A stretch of DNA of 64,000 nt from Dolomitihabitans soli. Its GTDB lineage: Bacteria > Actinomycetota > Actinomycetes > Streptosporangiales > Streptosporangiaceae. Location of the stretch: NCBI RefSeq assembly GCF_022213955.1, contig NZ_JAKNTW010000015.1, forward strand, positions 62,001 to 126,000, given 5' to 3'. The notes under the pieces are model-generated. The model had not been told where the DNA came from. It saw nothing but the letters and a program-made list of their open reading frames with translations, and searched no databases. A program made the translations under genes and the position numbers. This document shows, piece after piece, positions 33,260 through 41,979 of the stretch. Each line of letters opens with the position of its first letter. Position 1 is the first letter of the stretch.

Positions 33260-34015
33260 GTGCGTGATCAAGAGTTCCTTCAGCATGTGGCCGGCCGTCT
33301 CGCCGGACTCCCCGGGGTGCTCGCGGTAAGCCTCGGCGGCTCCCGGGCCCAGGGCACCCACCGGCTCGACAGCGACTGGGACCTGGCCGTCTACTACCGC
33401 GACACGTTCGACCCCGAGTCGTTGCGCGCGGTGGGCTGGGAGGGCGAGGTGTCCGAGCTCGGCGGCTGGAGCCCCGGCGTCTTCAACGGCGGCGCCTGGC
33501 TGCGGATCGACGGCCGCAACGTGGACGTGCACTACCGGGACCTCGGCGTCGTCGAGCACCAGATCGACGAGGCCGAGCAGGGACGCTTCCAGGTCGAGCC
33601 GCTGATGTTCCACCTCGCCGGGATCCCGACCTACCTCGTGGTCGCCGAACTCGCCGTCAACCAGGTCATCCACGGCTTCCTGCCGCGTCCCGCCTACCCG
33701 CCGGCGCTGCGCCGGAGCGCGCCGGGGCGCTGGTGGGACAGCGCCCGTCTCACCCTGGGCTACGCCGCCGCCAACAACGCCCGCCGCGGCCGGCACACCG
33801 AGGTCGCCGGAGCCCTCGCGGTGGCCGCCTCCCAGGCCGCGCACGCCGTACTGGCCAAACGGGGGGAATGGGTCACCAACGAGAAGACGCTGCTGGAACG
33901 GGCGGGGCTGCGCGCGGTCGACGACATCCTCGGCACGCTCGACAACACCTCCGCGACCCTGGAGAAGGGCCTCAACGACGCCACCGCCCTCTTCGAACGA
34001 GCAACCGGGCATTGA
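33260..34015 (+). CDS. Nucleotidyltransferase-fold protein
   Basis: 251 residues from GTG 33260 (AAGGAG 9 bases upstream). The pol-beta fold signature is present: GGSRAQGTHRLDSDWDLAVYY (G-S-x8-D-x-D with D37 and D39/D41) and the third acidic residue in NVDVHYRD about residue 92. A DUF4037-like helical C-terminal part follows. Proteins of this sort modify small molecules or act as MNT/HEPN antitoxins, but no HEPN partner is next to it. Aminoglycoside-type activity is possible but unsupported. Confidence 0.85.
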   Translation: MRDQEFLQHVAGRLAGLPGVLAVSLGGSRAQGTHRLDSDWDLAVYYRDTFDPESLRAVGWEGEVSELGGWSPGVFNGGAWLRIDGRNVDVHYRDLGVVEHQIDEAEQGRFQVEPLMFHLAGIPTYLVVAELAVNQVIHGFLPRPAYPPALRRSAPGRWWDSARLTLGYAAANNARRGRHTEVAGALAVAASQAAHAVLAKRGEWVTNEKTLLERAGLRAVDDILGTLDNTSATLEKGLNDATALFERATGH

Positions 34016-34446
34016 GAGCTAGAAGTACGGCAGTGCCCAGTCGGCGCCACCCGCCGTAGGTGGCTCGGGTCCGCGGGTTCACGCTACTCCAGCGGCTTCA
34101 GTCGCTCGCCGTGACGACCACTTGTTGGCCGTGTTCTCCGGTGGGTGCCGGTTCGGTGTGGGTTCATGCCGCTTCTGTGTGGTTCGTCCGTTGGGTGGTT
34201 CGCGGGCGTACGGTGATCATCCGTTGTGGGGGCTCGGGTCTGCGGGGCACGCAGTGGTGCCGGTTCTTCGGTTCGGGGGTGCTCGGCCGGGGCGCGGGCG
34301 GTGTGACCGGGGCGGGGGCGGGGAACGTGGTGGTTCGTGCCGTGTCTAGAGCGTCGTAACCTGCGCGGTTTTGTCCGGGGGGTGGCGGCGAGGTGGCCGA
34401 GATATGTGTGTGACCTTTCCGGAGGGCTCGTCTATGGTGGCGGGCA
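34016..34446. other. 431-base region, no gene supported
   Basis: The plus strand is strikingly rich in G and T; open frames on either strand are proline/arginine-rich shadows. No hairpins, promoters or RNA genes are evident. It might be decayed coding DNA. Confidence 0.5.
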
Positions 34447-34782
34447 ATGAGGGGGACGGGACGGCCTGGGGGTGGCGTCACCGCGCGGCTCGGCGTGGTG
34501 GGGCTGGTGCTGGCTGCCCTGATCTCGGTTGCGGGGGTGTGGGCGACGGGGTCCGCCTCGGAGGCGGATCTGCGGGTCTCCCAGCCGGCCGGGGTGCAGC
34601 AGCTGCTCTCGGGAGTGCCGGAGCAGCTGAGCGCGCACGGACAGGTGCGGCTTTCGCTGCTCGCCGGGTGGGTGGCCGTCGTCTCGGTGCTCGTGCTGAC
34701 CCTCCGGGCCGGCGGAGACGGGGCGGTGCCGCCGAGGATCAGGCCCAGACGCGCCCTCGCCTCCCGTGGTCCTCCTTCGTAA
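34447..34782 (+). CDS. Small two-helix membrane protein, unknown
   Basis: 111 residues. Two membrane helices (LGVVGLVLAALISVAGVW, about 15-32, and LSLLAGWVAVVSVLVLTL, about 69-86) enclose an external loop with a QLLSGVPEQL stretch. Arg/Pro-rich termini lie inside. There is no clear ribosome-binding site and no known family. It is accepted because of the coherent transmembrane pattern and location ahead of the zinc-finger gene. The possibility that it is a chance frame remains. Confidence 0.5.
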   Translation: MRGTGRPGGGVTARLGVVGLVLAALISVAGVWATGSASEADLRVSQPAGVQQLLSGVPEQLSAHGQVRLSLLAGWVAVVSVLVLTLRAGGDGAVPPRIRPRRALASRGPPS

Positions 34783-34860
34783 CCAGCTCTGAGATCCCCG
34801 CCCCAGCGCTGTACCGCCCTGGGGCCATTCGGTCATGGTCGGAAGGAAGTGGACCGCTTG

Positions 34861-35178
34861 ATGAGCAACGTTCAGATTGAGGCCATCCGGGAGCAGCTTG
34901 AGGAGCAGCTCGGCTGGCGGACCAGGCAACTGGACGAGCTGAACGAAGCCCTCGACGAGCACGCGGCGGAGGACGGCGACGTCAGGCTGACCCTGATCGC
35001 CGACATCGCCTCCGCGGAACGGCACCGGACGTCGGTCCAGGCCGCGCTGCGGCGCATCGACGAGGGCGGCTACGGCAGGTGCGGCGACTGCGCCGCGGAG
35101 ATCCCGTTCGAACGGTTGAAGATCCGCCCGCTGGCCGGCTTCTGCATGAAGTGCCAGCAACGCCACGAGGTGCGCTGA
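34861..35178 (+). CDS. DksA/TraR-family zinc-finger protein
   Basis: 105 residues. Residues 1-70 form a coiled-coil hairpin, then the zinc finger C74-x2-C77-x17-C95-x2-C98 (CGDC...CMKC) of the DksA/TraR C4 type. Family members bind in the RNA polymerase secondary channel. The DksA tip acidic pair is not clearly present, so the effect on polymerase cannot be claimed. ATG 34861 is taken; GTG 34849 and TTG 34858 are in frame, and the GGAAGGA at 34841-34847 would suit the TTG as well. A perfect terminator follows five bases after the stop. Confidence 0.9.
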   Translation: MSNVQIEAIREQLEEQLGWRTRQLDELNEALDEHAAEDGDVRLTLIADIASAERHRTSVQAALRRIDEGGYGRCGDCAAEIPFERLKIRPLAGFCMKCQQRHEVR

Positions 35179-35183
35179 CGCTC

Positions 35184-35209
35184 GGCGGGCGGGGTCCGCC
35201 CCGCCCGCC
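35184..35209 (+). terminator. Strong hairpin terminator after the DksA/TraR gene
   Basis: A perfect 11-bp stem (GGCGGGCGGGG with CCCCGCCCGCC) and a TCCG tetraloop, followed by TT. It starts five bases after the stop codon. Confidence 0.8.
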
Positions 35210-35279
35210 TTCGCCACTCTCCGCAATGTGATTCGCCGGATCGACCACACGTGGGCCCCGCATAGTCACATACTGAAAC

Positions 35280-37073
35280 ATGATGGATACGGAGAGTGAG
35301 ATTGAGATTGACGTCAGCGTGCTCGTCCCGGTGCACAACGCCCGGCCGTACCTTGATCGTTGTCTGACTTCCCTGCTCGTCCAGCGCGTGGTCAAGGAGA
35401 TCATCGTGGTGGACGACGCGTCGACCGACGGGAGCGGCGACCTTCTCGACCTCTACGCGGCCCATCATCGCAACGAGGTGAGAGTGCTGCGGCACCCGCG
35501 CAAACTAGGCGCGGGGCGTGCGCGCAACTTCGCGCTCGCCGAGGCCGGCGGACGATACGTGTTCTTCTGCGAGGCGGCTGACCACCTCGGCAAGGAGGCG
35601 CTGGAGCGGATGGTCGCGATGGCCGACCGCAACCGGTCGGACATCGTGCTCGGCAAGATCGTGGGCCCCGGCGCGCCGGTGTTCCAGGAGAACGCCGACC
35701 GCGTCCCCCTCTGCGACAGCGCCGTCTACAACAGCCTGAGCTGCTTCAAGCTGTTCCGCAGGGAGACGCTGGAGCGGCACCACGTCCGCTTCGACGAGTC
35801 GCTGCAGGTGGGCGAGGACGTCGTGTTCACCACCCATGCCTACTGCCACGCGGACGTGATCTCCGTCCTGGCCGACTACGACTGCTACCACCGCGATGGC
35901 GGCGGCACGCCGGAGGCCCGTGACCCGATCCGCTGGCTGCGCATGATCAGGCGTCCGATCGAGTTGATGGCGGGCCACGTGCGCCCCGGGCCGCTGCGTG
36001 ACCACCTGCTCCGCCGCCACTTCAGGCTGGACGCGCTGGCCCAGCTGGGCGCGCCGTTCCTGGCCGCCGACGAGACGCGGCGCAGAGAGATCGCCGACGA
36101 GGTGGCGGAGCTCTGCGAGCGCTGGCTGACGGACGGGGTCCGCGACCGGCTCGACGAGGTGGACCGCCGCCGGCTCGCCTCGCTCGCCGACATCGACCGG
36201 CTGGTACGGCTGGCCCGGATCGAGGCGGCCTCGGTACGGCGGAGCCTCACGGAGGTGTGCTGGGAGGGGGATCGGCTGGTGGTGAGCGGCAGGGTGGCCC
36301 TGGACAGCCTGCCGGCCGCGGGTCACGACTACGACGTCTCGCTGGTCCTGCGTCCCCGGCGGATGGAGGAGGGGCTGCGGGAGCAGGTGTTCCCCGTGGT
36401 CAGGGATGGCGAGGCGTTCGTGGCCGCCCTCGATGTGGCCGCGCTGCCCTCGGGCGCCTGGGATCTCCTCGTCGCGGTGGAGTACGAGGGGGTGACCCGG
36501 CTGGCCAGGCTGGGCACGGAGCGCGACCAGCGGATCGCCCGCCCGGCGCTGCGGGTGCTGGGCGACCGCGTCGTCCTGCCGTACTTCACCCGGTCGCTGG
36601 GGAATCTCAGTCTTGACGTCGGCGGGCACGTGGTGACGGTGCCGTGCGGGGTGCGGCTGACGCGGGCGAGCTGGGGGCGTGGTCACCGGCTGCTGATCGA
36701 CGGGCGGGTCACGATGGAGGGCGACGCGCTGGGCGCGGGGGCGGTGCGGCGGCTGGTGTGGCGGGAGCGGGGGTCGGGGCGGGAGCGGGGGCAGCCGGTC
36801 ACGGTGCTGCCCGGCGGGCTGTTCGCGGCACGGCAGCGGTGGGGGAGGTTCGGGCCGGGCACCTGGGACGCCTATCTGGAGCTGGAGCTCGGCGGGCCGC
36901 CCGTGCGGTTCAGGATCGAGACGGGGGCGCAGAGCCCGGCGCCGCCGCGCACCTGGTGGCGCGGCCCCGCGAGACGGACCGTCCGGCCGTACGCCACGGC
37001 GGGCAAGGGGCGGCTGAGCGCGGTGGTGAGGATCATGACGCCCCGCGCGGTGCTGCGCCGGATGCTCCACTAA
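35280..37073 (+). CDS. Glycosyltransferase family 2 protein with beta-rich C-terminal domains
   Basis: 597 residues. The GT-A fold opens with VSVLVPVHNARPYLDRCLTSL (12-32), then IIVVDDASTDGSGDLL. At the spot of the usual metal-binding D-x-D the protein reads FFCEAADHL (95-103), so the motif is degenerate. The acceptor region with VGEDVVFT is normal. After a helical part (about 230-320) come two similar beta-sandwich-like blocks, one with RLVVSGRVALDSL (about 325-410) and one with RLLIDGRVTMEGD (about 462-550). Such proteins build cell-wall glycopolymers in actinomycetes. No Shine-Dalgarno is seen; CATACT five bases before ATG suggests leaderless transcription. Confidence 0.85.
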   Translation: MMDTESEIEIDVSVLVPVHNARPYLDRCLTSLLVQRVVKEIIVVDDASTDGSGDLLDLYAAHHRNEVRVLRHPRKLGAGRARNFALAEAGGRYVFFCEAADHLGKEALERMVAMADRNRSDIVLGKIVGPGAPVFQENADRVPLCDSAVYNSLSCFKLFRRETLERHHVRFDESLQVGEDVVFTTHAYCHADVISVLADYDCYHRDGGGTPEARDPIRWLRMIRRPIELMAGHVRPGPLRDHLLRRHFRLDALAQLGAPFLAADETRRREIADEVAELCERWLTDGVRDRLDEVDRRRLASLADIDRLVRLARIEAASVRRSLTEVCWEGDRLVVSGRVALDSLPAAGHDYDVSLVLRPRRMEEGLREQVFPVVRDGEAFVAALDVAALPSGAWDLLVAVEYEGVTRLARLGTERDQRIARPALRVLGDRVVLPYFTRSLGNLSLDVGGHVVTVPCGVRLTRASWGRGHRLLIDGRVTMEGDALGAGAVRRLVWRERGSGRERGQPVTVLPGGLFAARQRWGRFGPGTWDAYLELELGGPPVRFRIETGAQSPAPPRTWWRGPARRTVRPYATAGKGRLSAVVRIMTPRAVLRRMLH

Positions 37074-37090
37074 TTGCCACTCTATTGCAA
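37074..37090 (+). promoter_or_regulatory. Nur-type nickel box upstream of the ECF transporter
   Basis: TTGCCA-N5-TTGCAA matches the published Streptomyces Nur consensus tTGCaa-N5-ttGCAA with one difference (C in position 5). It begins directly after the preceding stop codon and lies 57 bases upstream of the transporter start. If functional, the operon is repressed when nickel is plentiful. Confidence 0.65.
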
Positions 37091-37146
37091 CTACAAGCCC
37101 ATCCTCTAATGTGGAGATGATATATCCCCACTTCGGGAGGCTTGTG

Positions 37147-38160
37147 GTGCACGTACCCGACGGGTTCTTCAACGTCGCCGTGTCCGTCTCGGCCGGTGCC
37201 GTGGCGGCGGCCGGCGTCGCGGTCTGCCTGCGCGGGGCGCGGCGCGAACTCGACGACCGGACGGCGCCGATGGGCGGCCTGGTCGCCGCGTTCATCTTCG
37301 CCGTCCAGATGCTCAACTTCCCGGTGGCGGCGGGCACGAGCGGTCACCTGCTCGGTGGTGCGCTCGCCGCGGTCCTCGTCGGCCCCTACACGGCCGTTCT
37401 ATGCATGGCGGTGGTCCTCCTCGTCCAGGGCTTCTTCTTCGCGGACGGCGGGCTCACCGCACTGGGCGTCAACATCACCCTGATGGGCATCGTCACCGTC
37501 GTGGTCGGCTGGGGCGTGTTCCTGCTGATCAGCAGGGCCCTCGGGCGCAGCAGGGCCGGGATCGTCGCGGGCGCGTTCATCGCGGCGCTGGTCTCGGTGC
37601 CGGCCTCCGCGCTGGCGTTCACCCTGCTGTTCTGGATCGGTGGCACCGCCCCCATCGAGGTGGGCACGGTCGCCGCGGCGATGGGCGGCGTGCACGTCCT
37701 CATCGGCATCGGCGAGGCCCTGATCACGGGCGTCACGGTGAGCACGGTGCTGGCCGTACGGCCTGACCTGGTGTACGGCGCGCGCGGCCTGGCGGCTCCC
37801 CTGGTGCTTCGAGGCGCGGACGGCGAGATGACGCCGGTCGGGACGGCGGAGCCCGCCCCGGTGAAGCGGCCCGGCGGGTTCGTGCTCGGCGGCATCGCGG
37901 TGGCGGCCCTGCTCGCGGGGATCGTCAGCTTCTTCGCCTCGGCCTCCCCCGACGGGCTCGAACGGGTCGCGGAGGACAAGGGCTTCCTCTCGGCCGCCAC
38001 CGACCACGCGCTGGGCGAGCTGCCGCTGGCCGACTACGGCGAGGCCGGTGGCATCCCGGTCGGGATCGCGGGCCTGGTCGGCGTCGGAGTCACCCTCGGT
38101 GTGGGCGGCGGCCTGTTCCTCGCCGTGCGGCGTGGCGGACGGGCGCGGGCGGACGCCTGA
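37147..38160 (+). CDS. ECF-type metal transporter S component, CbiM/NikM with fused PDGLE domain
   Basis: 337 residues. GTG 37147 is chosen because GGGAGG stands 6 bases upstream and the resulting N-terminus MHVPDGFFN has the second-position His that coordinates the metal in NikM/CbiM. Further ligands are in NFPVAAGTSGHLLGG (H67). About six membrane helices follow. The C-terminal 70 residues carry the PDGLE motif (about 268) and PLADYG, the NikN/CbiN-like part, fused here. With the T component and ATPase downstream it makes a complete Co2+/Ni2+ importer; the Nur box favours nickel. Confidence 0.93.
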   Translation: MHVPDGFFNVAVSVSAGAVAAAGVAVCLRGARRELDDRTAPMGGLVAAFIFAVQMLNFPVAAGTSGHLLGGALAAVLVGPYTAVLCMAVVLLVQGFFFADGGLTALGVNITLMGIVTVVVGWGVFLLISRALGRSRAGIVAGAFIAALVSVPASALAFTLLFWIGGTAPIEVGTVAAAMGGVHVLIGIGEALITGVTVSTVLAVRPDLVYGARGLAAPLVLRGADGEMTPVGTAEPAPVKRPGGFVLGGIAVAALLAGIVSFFASASPDGLERVAEDKGFLSAATDHALGELPLADYGEAGGIPVGIAGLVGVGVTLGVGGGLFLAVRRGGRARADA

Positions 38161-38933
38161 TGGGCGCGGGCCACCACCACCAGATCTACCGGCGGGACGA
38201 CACGTTCGTCCATCGCCTGCCGCCGCACTGCAAGCTGCTCGCGGTGGTGGCCTTCGCCGTGGTCGTGGTGGCCACGCCGCGCGAGCTGTTCGCGGTCTTC
38301 GGGGTGTACGCGCTGCTGCTCGCGGTGGTGGCCGCCGCCGCGCGGGTGCCGCCGGGGTTCGTGCTGCGGCGGATGGTGATCGAGGTGCCGTTCGTGGTGT
38401 TCGCGGTGGCGTTGCCGTTCATCGGGCTCGGCGAGCGGGTCTCGGTGGCCGGGATGTCGCTGAGCGTCGCAGGGCTGTGGGCGGCGTGGAACATCCTGGC
38501 GAAGGCGACCCTCGGCGTGGTCGCCAGCATGTTGCTCGCGGCGACGACCGAACCGCGCATGATCCTGCTCGGCGCGCAGCGGCTCAGGCTGCCGTCGCTG
38601 CTGGTGCAGATCGCCATGTTCATGCTGAGATACCTTGATGTGATTCTGGGTGAGATGCGCCGGATGCGGGTCGCGCGGGAGTCACGTGGGTTCGCGGCCA
38701 GGGACGTCCGGCACATCCCGGTGATCGCGAGGTCGGCCGGGGCGTTGTTCATCCGGTCCTACGAGCGTGGGGAGCGGGTGCATCTCGCGATGCTGAGCCG
38801 GGGGTACACCGGGTCGATGCCGGTGATCCAGGATGTCCGCGCGTCCGCCCGGCAGTGGGCGACGGTGGCGCTGCTGCCCGCCGTGGCGCTCGCCGTACTG
38901 GGTGCGGCGGTCCTGGGGACGGGAGCGTTGTGA
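38160..38933 (+). CDS. ECF transporter T component (CbiQ/NikQ)
   Basis: 257 residues. It overlaps the previous stop (TGATG at 38158-38162). Five or so membrane helices are predicted, and the coupling helix with the A-R-G motif is visible as RVARESRGFAARDVR (about residues 176-190) and a second YERGERVHLAMLSRGYTG (about 201-218). These helices contact the ATPase. It starts with the typical H-R-L-P-P-H-C-K-L-L. Placement between S component and ATPase confirms the assignment. Confidence 0.93.
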   Translation: MGAGHHHQIYRRDDTFVHRLPPHCKLLAVVAFAVVVVATPRELFAVFGVYALLLAVVAAAARVPPGFVLRRMVIEVPFVVFAVALPFIGLGERVSVAGMSLSVAGLWAAWNILAKATLGVVASMLLAATTEPRMILLGAQRLRLPSLLVQIAMFMLRYLDVILGEMRRMRVARESRGFAARDVRHIPVIARSAGALFIRSYERGERVHLAMLSRGYTGSMPVIQDVRASARQWATVALLPAVALAVLGAAVLGTGAL

Positions 38934-38958
38934 GGCGCGGAGCGGCGGGGGTGCGGGT

Positions 38959-39711
38959 GTGGTGAGCGGGGAGACTCCGTCGCTGGAGGTCAGCCGGCTC
39001 GCCTACGCCTACCCGGACGGCACGCAGGCCCTGTACGGCGTGGACCTGAGCATCGCCCGCGGCGAGCGGGTGGCGTTGCTGGGCCCCAACGGCGCCGGGA
39101 AGACCACGCTGGTGATGCACCTCAACGGCATCCTGACCGCCGGGCACGGCACGGTGACCGTGGCCGGGCTGCCCGTGCGCGGCGACACCATGAAGGAGAT
39201 CAGAAGGCGCGTCGGGCTGGTCTTCCAGGACCCCGACGACCAGCTCTTCATGCCGACCGTCCGGGAGGACGTCGCCTTCGGGCCGGTGAACATGGGCGTC
39301 CGCGGCGAGGAACTGGAGCGCCGGATCAAGGACGCGCTCGACCGGGTCGGCATGCTGGAGGCGCTCGACCGCCCGCCGCACCACCTCTCGTACGGCCAGC
39401 GCCGCCGGGTCGCGGTGGCGACCGTGCTGGCCATGGAGCCGGAGATCCTGGTGCTCGACGAGCCCTCCTCCAACCTCGACCCGGCCGCCCGCCGTGAGCT
39501 CGCCGAGGTCCTGCGTTCCCTCGACGTGACGGTCCTGATGGTCACCCACGACCTGCCGTACGCGCTGGAGCTGTGCCCGCGCTCGCTCATCCTGTCCGAC
39601 GGGGTGATCGCCGCGGACGGGCCGACCGGGGAACTGCTCGCCGACGCCGAACTGCTCGCCGCCCACCGGCTGGAACTCCCGTACGGCTTCGCGATCACGG
39701 AACGTGGATGA
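38959..39711 (+). CDS. ECF transporter ATPase (CbiO/NikO)
   Basis: About 250 residues. Walker A LLGPNGAGKTTLV, Q-loop VFQDPDDQLF, signature LSYGQRRRVAVA, Walker B ILVLDEPSSNLDP and switch His in VTHDLPYAL are all present. The signature reads LSYGQ (usual LSGGQ), a common variant in this family. Adjacent GTG codons at 38959 and 38962 are both possible starts; the frame is open upstream. It energises the upstream S and T components. Its 3' end overlaps the convergent potassium channel gene by 17 bases. Confidence 0.95.
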   Translation: MVSGETPSLEVSRLAYAYPDGTQALYGVDLSIARGERVALLGPNGAGKTTLVMHLNGILTAGHGTVTVAGLPVRGDTMKEIRRRVGLVFQDPDDQLFMPTVREDVAFGPVNMGVRGEELERRIKDALDRVGMLEALDRPPHHLSYGQRRRVAVATVLAMEPEILVLDEPSSNLDPAARRELAEVLRSLDVTVLMVTHDLPYALELCPRSLILSDGVIAADGPTGELLADAELLAAHRLELPYGFAITERG

Positions 39712-40717
39712 CGACGAGCCGGTCGGCCTGCTCCAGCTTGGCCACGGCGGCGTCGGCATAGGGGATCACCTTGCCGTCGCGGACCACCGCGACGACGACT
39801 TCGGCGCTCTCGCGGGGGTTCCTGCCGACCTCTTCGGGCTTGACGCCGCGCTCGTAGAGGTCGAGGCCCCTGCCGTAGACCAGGAAGTCCTCGATCAGGG
39901 CGCTGACGGCGGGGCTCTGGGTGGCCACGCCGAGCATCCGGCCCGCCGCGTCGGAGGAGGTGATCACCACGTTGGCGCCGCTCTGCCGTACCAGGGGCTC
40001 GTTCTCGGCTTCGCGTACCGCCGCCACGATGGTCGCCTTCGCGTTGAGCTGGCGGGTGGTGAGGGTGACCAGCGCGGTGGTGTCGTCGCGCCGGGTGGCG
40101 ATGATGATCTCACTTGCGACGCGTGCGCCGGCGCGGGTGAGCACGTTGCTGCGGGTGCCGTCGCCGACGATGCCGGCCAAGCCGTCGGAGTTGGCCTCCT
40201 CCACCGCGGCGGGGCTCGGGTCGACGACCACGATGGTGTCCTTGGTGCGGCCGTTCTCGATCAGTGTCCGGATGGCGGAACGGCCCTTGGTGCCGTAACC
40301 GATGATCACGGTGTGGTCCCGCAAGCCGGCCCTCCAGCGTTTGTTGAGTATCTGGTCCCTGGTGCGCTGGGTGAGCACCTCCAGGGTGGTGCCGACGAGG
40401 ATCACCAGGAAGACGATGCGCAACGGCGTGACGGCGACGATGTTGATCAGCCGGGCGGCCGGGGTCACCGGGGTGATGTCGCCGTAACCGGTCGTAGAGA
40501 CCGACACGGTGGCATAGTAGAGCGCGTCGAGCAGGGACACCTTGCCGTCATAACTGTCCCGATACCCGTCGAGATCCAAGGCGACGAGCAGAAAGACGAC
40601 ACCAAGGGCCACGCCAGCGTAAAGGACACGCTTCAGGACCGCTCTGAGCGGGCTGACGGCGATGTGCGGCAGCCGTACCCCGGCTTCCTGGTCGTGCCCG
40701 TTCATATCGGCGATCAT
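39695..40717 (-). CDS. Potassium channel with RCK (TrkA-N/C) domains
   Basis: 340 residues. Two membrane helices (about 30-47 and 91-113) enclose the selectivity filter TTGYGD (75-80). The RCK domain begins with HTVIIGYGTKGRSA (135-148), a Rossmann-type motif, and a TrkA-C-like part ends the protein near 270-340 (SAEVVVAVVRDGKVI). It is a MthK/Kch-type channel likely gated by ligand on the RCK ring. ATG 40717 or ATG 40705 are both possible. It stands alone, convergent with the nickel transporter operon. Confidence 0.95.
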   Translation of the reverse strand: MIADMNGHDQEAGVRLPHIAVSPLRAVLKRVLYAGVALGVVFLLVALDLDGYRDSYDGKVSLLDALYYATVSVSTTGYGDITPVTPAARLINIVAVTPLRIVFLVILVGTTLEVLTQRTRDQILNKRWRAGLRDHTVIIGYGTKGRSAIRTLIENGRTKDTIVVVDPSPAAVEEANSDGLAGIVGDGTRSNVLTRAGARVASEIIIATRRDDTTALVTLTTRQLNAKATIVAAVREAENEPLVRQSGANVVITSSDAAGRMLGVATQSPAVSALIEDFLVYGRGLDLYERGVKPEEVGRNPRESAEVVVAVVRDGKVIPYADAAVAKLEQADRLVVIHVP

Positions 40718-40792
40718 AGGCTCGCTCTGAGCCGGACTGGATGATTCGGAAGTAAAGTGGGTCTGGCCTCGTCGCGCGCGGAGGAATGGCAG

Positions 40793-41134
40793 ATGAAGTT
40801 ACGGCTGGCACGGCACGCCGTCGGCGATGCCGTCGTGGTGGCCGTCGAGGGTGAACTCGATCTTTTCACGGCTCCCTTTCTTCGTGATGAGGTGCGTGAC
40901 GCGATCAAGCAGGACGGGCCCCGGCTGGTGCTCGACCTGACAGCGCTGTCGTTCATGGATTCGAGCGGGTTGTCGGTCCTGATCGAGGCGTGGCGGCTGG
41001 CGACGGGCGAGGGCGGCGGCGTCTGCCTGGCCGCGCCGCAGGCGCCGGTGGCCCGGATCCTCCGCACGACCGGCCTGGATCGCCGCATAAAGGTATATCC
41101 AGACGTCAGTACCGCCGTTGCGACCGAGATTTAA
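40793..41134 (+). CDS. STAS-domain anti-sigma factor antagonist
   Basis: 113 residues. ATG 40793 has GGAGG 9-13 bases upstream. The STAS fold is clear: VVVAVEGELDLFTAPFLRDEV and LVLDLTALSFMDSSGLSVLIE, with the phosphorylatable serine region DSSGL at 56-60. It would switch on a partner anti-sigma kinase. The local partner is unknown, but a PP2C phosphatase with a HATPase domain lies at 55.5-57.7 kb in the same window. Confidence 0.92.
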   Translation: MKLRLARHAVGDAVVVAVEGELDLFTAPFLRDEVRDAIKQDGPRLVLDLTALSFMDSSGLSVLIEAWRLATGEGGGVCLAAPQAPVARILRTTGLDRRIKVYPDVSTAVATEI

Positions 41135-41181
41135 CCCACCCCGAGTAGAACTTCATTCGGTGTCCGCGTTAGGGTCCGCTC

Positions 41182-41955
41182 ATGGACCTGAACGGAGCAG
41201 CAGCAATCATCTCGGGCGGTGCCAGCGGCCTCGGTGAGGCCACGGCCCGCGACCTCGCGTCCCACGGCGCGACCGTGGTCATCGCCGACCTCAACGAGGA
41301 GCGTGGCAAGGCCATCGCCGACGAGCTCGGCGGGGTGTTCGCAAAGTGCGACGTATCGGACGAGGAGCAGGTGCAGGCCGCCGTTGACGCCGCGGTGGCG
41401 ACGGGCAAGCCGCTCCGCGTCGTGGTGAACAGCGCGGGCATCGGCTGGGCCTCGCGCACGGTGGGCCGGGACGGCAAGCCGCACGACCTGGCGACCTACC
41501 GCAAGGTGATCGAGGTCAACCTGGTCGGCACCTTCAACCTGCTGCGGATCGGCGCCGCGGCGATCGCCAAGACCGAGCCGATCGACGGCGACGGCCAGCG
41601 CGGGGTCGTGATCAACACCGCCTCGGTCGCGGCGCTTGAGGGACAGACCGGCCAGATCGCCTACTCGGCGTCCAAGGGCGGCATCGTCGGCATGACCGTG
41701 CCCGCGGCCCGCGACCTGGCGGCCATCGGCGTCCGGGTCAACACGATCTGCCCGGGGATCATCGACACCCCGATCTACGGGTTCTCGGCCAACGCCGACG
41801 AGTTCAAGGCCAAGCTGGTCGCCCCGGTGGTCTTCCCCAAGCGCATGGGGCAGCCGTCGGAGTTCGCCCACCTGGTGCGCTCGCTGATCGAGAACGACTA
41901 CATGAACGCCGAGGTCATCCGCTTCGACGGCGGAATCCGCTTCCAGCCCAAGTGA
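41182..41955 (+). CDS. Short-chain dehydrogenase (3-hydroxyacyl-CoA dehydrogenase type II-like)
   Basis: 257 residues. Classical SDR: cofactor motif SGGASGLGEATA (11-22), NSAGIG (83-88), catalytic Ser148, Tyr161 and Lys165 (YSASK). VVINTASVAALEGQTGQIAYSASKGGIVGMTVPAARDLA and PGIIDTPI resemble human HSD17B10/actinobacterial 2-methyl-3-hydroxybutyryl-CoA dehydrogenases. The next gene is a crotonase 25 bases away, so fatty-acid or isoleucine-type degradation is likely. D35 in VVIADLNEE favours NAD. Confidence 0.92.
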   Translation: MDLNGAAAIISGGASGLGEATARDLASHGATVVIADLNEERGKAIADELGGVFAKCDVSDEEQVQAAVDAAVATGKPLRVVVNSAGIGWASRTVGRDGKPHDLATYRKVIEVNLVGTFNLLRIGAAAIAKTEPIDGDGQRGVVINTASVAALEGQTGQIAYSASKGGIVGMTVPAARDLAAIGVRVNTICPGIIDTPIYGFSANADEFKAKLVAPVVFPKRMGQPSEFAHLVRSLIENDYMNAEVIRFDGGIRFQPK

Positions 41956-41979
41956 CCGACCCAAGTGATCGGAGCGAAC

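Noticed and set aside
34060-34481. Overlapping frames in the G/T-rich stretch after the nucleotidyltransferase
   Set aside because: Proline- or tryptophan-rich products in all frames without motif or ribosome-binding site.
37074-37146. Cobalamin riboswitch in front of the CbiM-like gene
   Set aside because: The leader is only about 70 bases and lacks the conserved B12-box; the Nur-type box explains it better.
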